Positions 63,897-64,000 of a DNA stretch of 64,000 bases are shown one piece after another. How positions within the stretch are numbered: position 1 is the stretch's first letter; each line of letters opens with the position of its first letter. The DNA is from Lichenihabitans psoromatis. Lineage in GTDB: Bacteria; Pseudomonadota; Alphaproteobacteria; Rhizobiales; Beijerinckiaceae. Where the stretch lies: assembly GCF_004323635.1 (NCBI RefSeq), contig NZ_CP036515.1, positions 3,349,501 to 3,413,500 of the forward strand, given 5' to 3'. The notes beneath the pieces were generated by a model. The model saw only the letters and a list, made by a program, of their open reading frames with translations. It did no database searches and was not told the DNA's origin. Made by a program: the position numbers and the translations under genes.

Positions 63897-64000
63897 TAAC
63901 AAGCCTCGATCTCGGTGCGCCCGACGAACATGTCGGCGAGCCGCGCCGCGAAACTTTGCGCCACGACCGAACGGTTCCTAGCCTCGTTGAGATAGATGCC
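63897..64000 (-). CDS. C-terminus of an unidentified gene (cut by window end)
   Basis: The minus-strand frame ends YLNEARNRSVVAQSFAARLA, DMFVGRTEIEAC, stop. It looks like a helical C-terminus, but there is too little to name it. It is convergent with the polyamine operon. Confidence 0.45.

Noticed and set aside
1..64000. CRISPR arrays, rRNA and tRNA genes
   Set aside because: No regularly spaced repeats and no tRNA or rRNA signature were noticed on either strand. This was by eye, without a covariance-model search.

Overview
The window is high-GC bacterial chromosome. It looks like an alphaproteobacterium of the Hyphomicrobiales (Rhizobiales): PRC-barrel, DUF6894 and DUF1269 stress proteins, a FixJ-type regulator, a LOV kinase, a CheB/CheR hybrid kinase and rhizobial-style polyamine ABC genes all fit. 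The genus is not determined. I saw no rRNA, tRNA or CRISPR array.

0.4-36 kb is an energy, carbon-storage and stress island. It encodes PRC-barrel proteins, a LOV histidine kinase, a glycogen-debranching-type enzyme, a Cof phosphatase, a Na+/H+ antiporter, a sugar porter, acetate kinase, phosphoketolase, class I fructose-bisphosphate aldolase, a GH65 disaccharide phosphorylase with a beta-phosphoglucomutase-like partner, PPK2, a P-type proton ATPase, a slipin, a triosephosphate isomerase, a 1,481-residue CheB-CheR-PAS-kinase-receiver-FixJ fusion, a second kinase and a LysR regulator. Together they could turn storage sugar into acetyl phosphate and ATP (phosphoketolase, acetate kinase, polyphosphate) and hold proton balance when respiration fails. 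The strongest discovery is an 18-bp motif, consensus TGAGTAGTTTCCGAnnCT. It occurs nine times, always outside intact genes, and each time in the same orientation as the next gene downstream. It marks an apparent regulon covering most of this island.

36.3-38 kb is gene-poor and degraded. 38-45.7 kb is a wrecked HK97-type prophage: truncated capsid, protease, portal and truncated terminase, an apparently intact integrase butted against the terminase, a possible attachment or recombination region and two HNH genes, one of them a fragment. 45.7-51 kb holds a catalase-like peroxidase with a divergent AraC regulator, a glyoxalase-family protein, a DUF5677 protein and a MarR regulator, set among a second dispersed repeat (GGGAATGTCC...TTATCGGAAG). 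51-53.5 kb is a divergent MerR/CadR plus Zn/Cd/Pb P1B-ATPase pair with a readable MerR-type promoter.

53.5-59.3 kb is a decayed copper, oxidative-stress and molybdate segment (sod, sco, pcuC, copC, PepSY, porin, mop, modA) with several nonsense codons and frameshifts. 59.5-63.9 kb is an intact four-gene polyamine/spermidine-type ABC transporter operon. The window ends in the C-terminus of an unidentified minus-strand gene.

A further theme is genes damaged by short in-frame deletions, apparently between short direct repeats (tpiA, DUF1269), or by single nonsense codons. Real decay and assembly error cannot be separated from the sequence alone.
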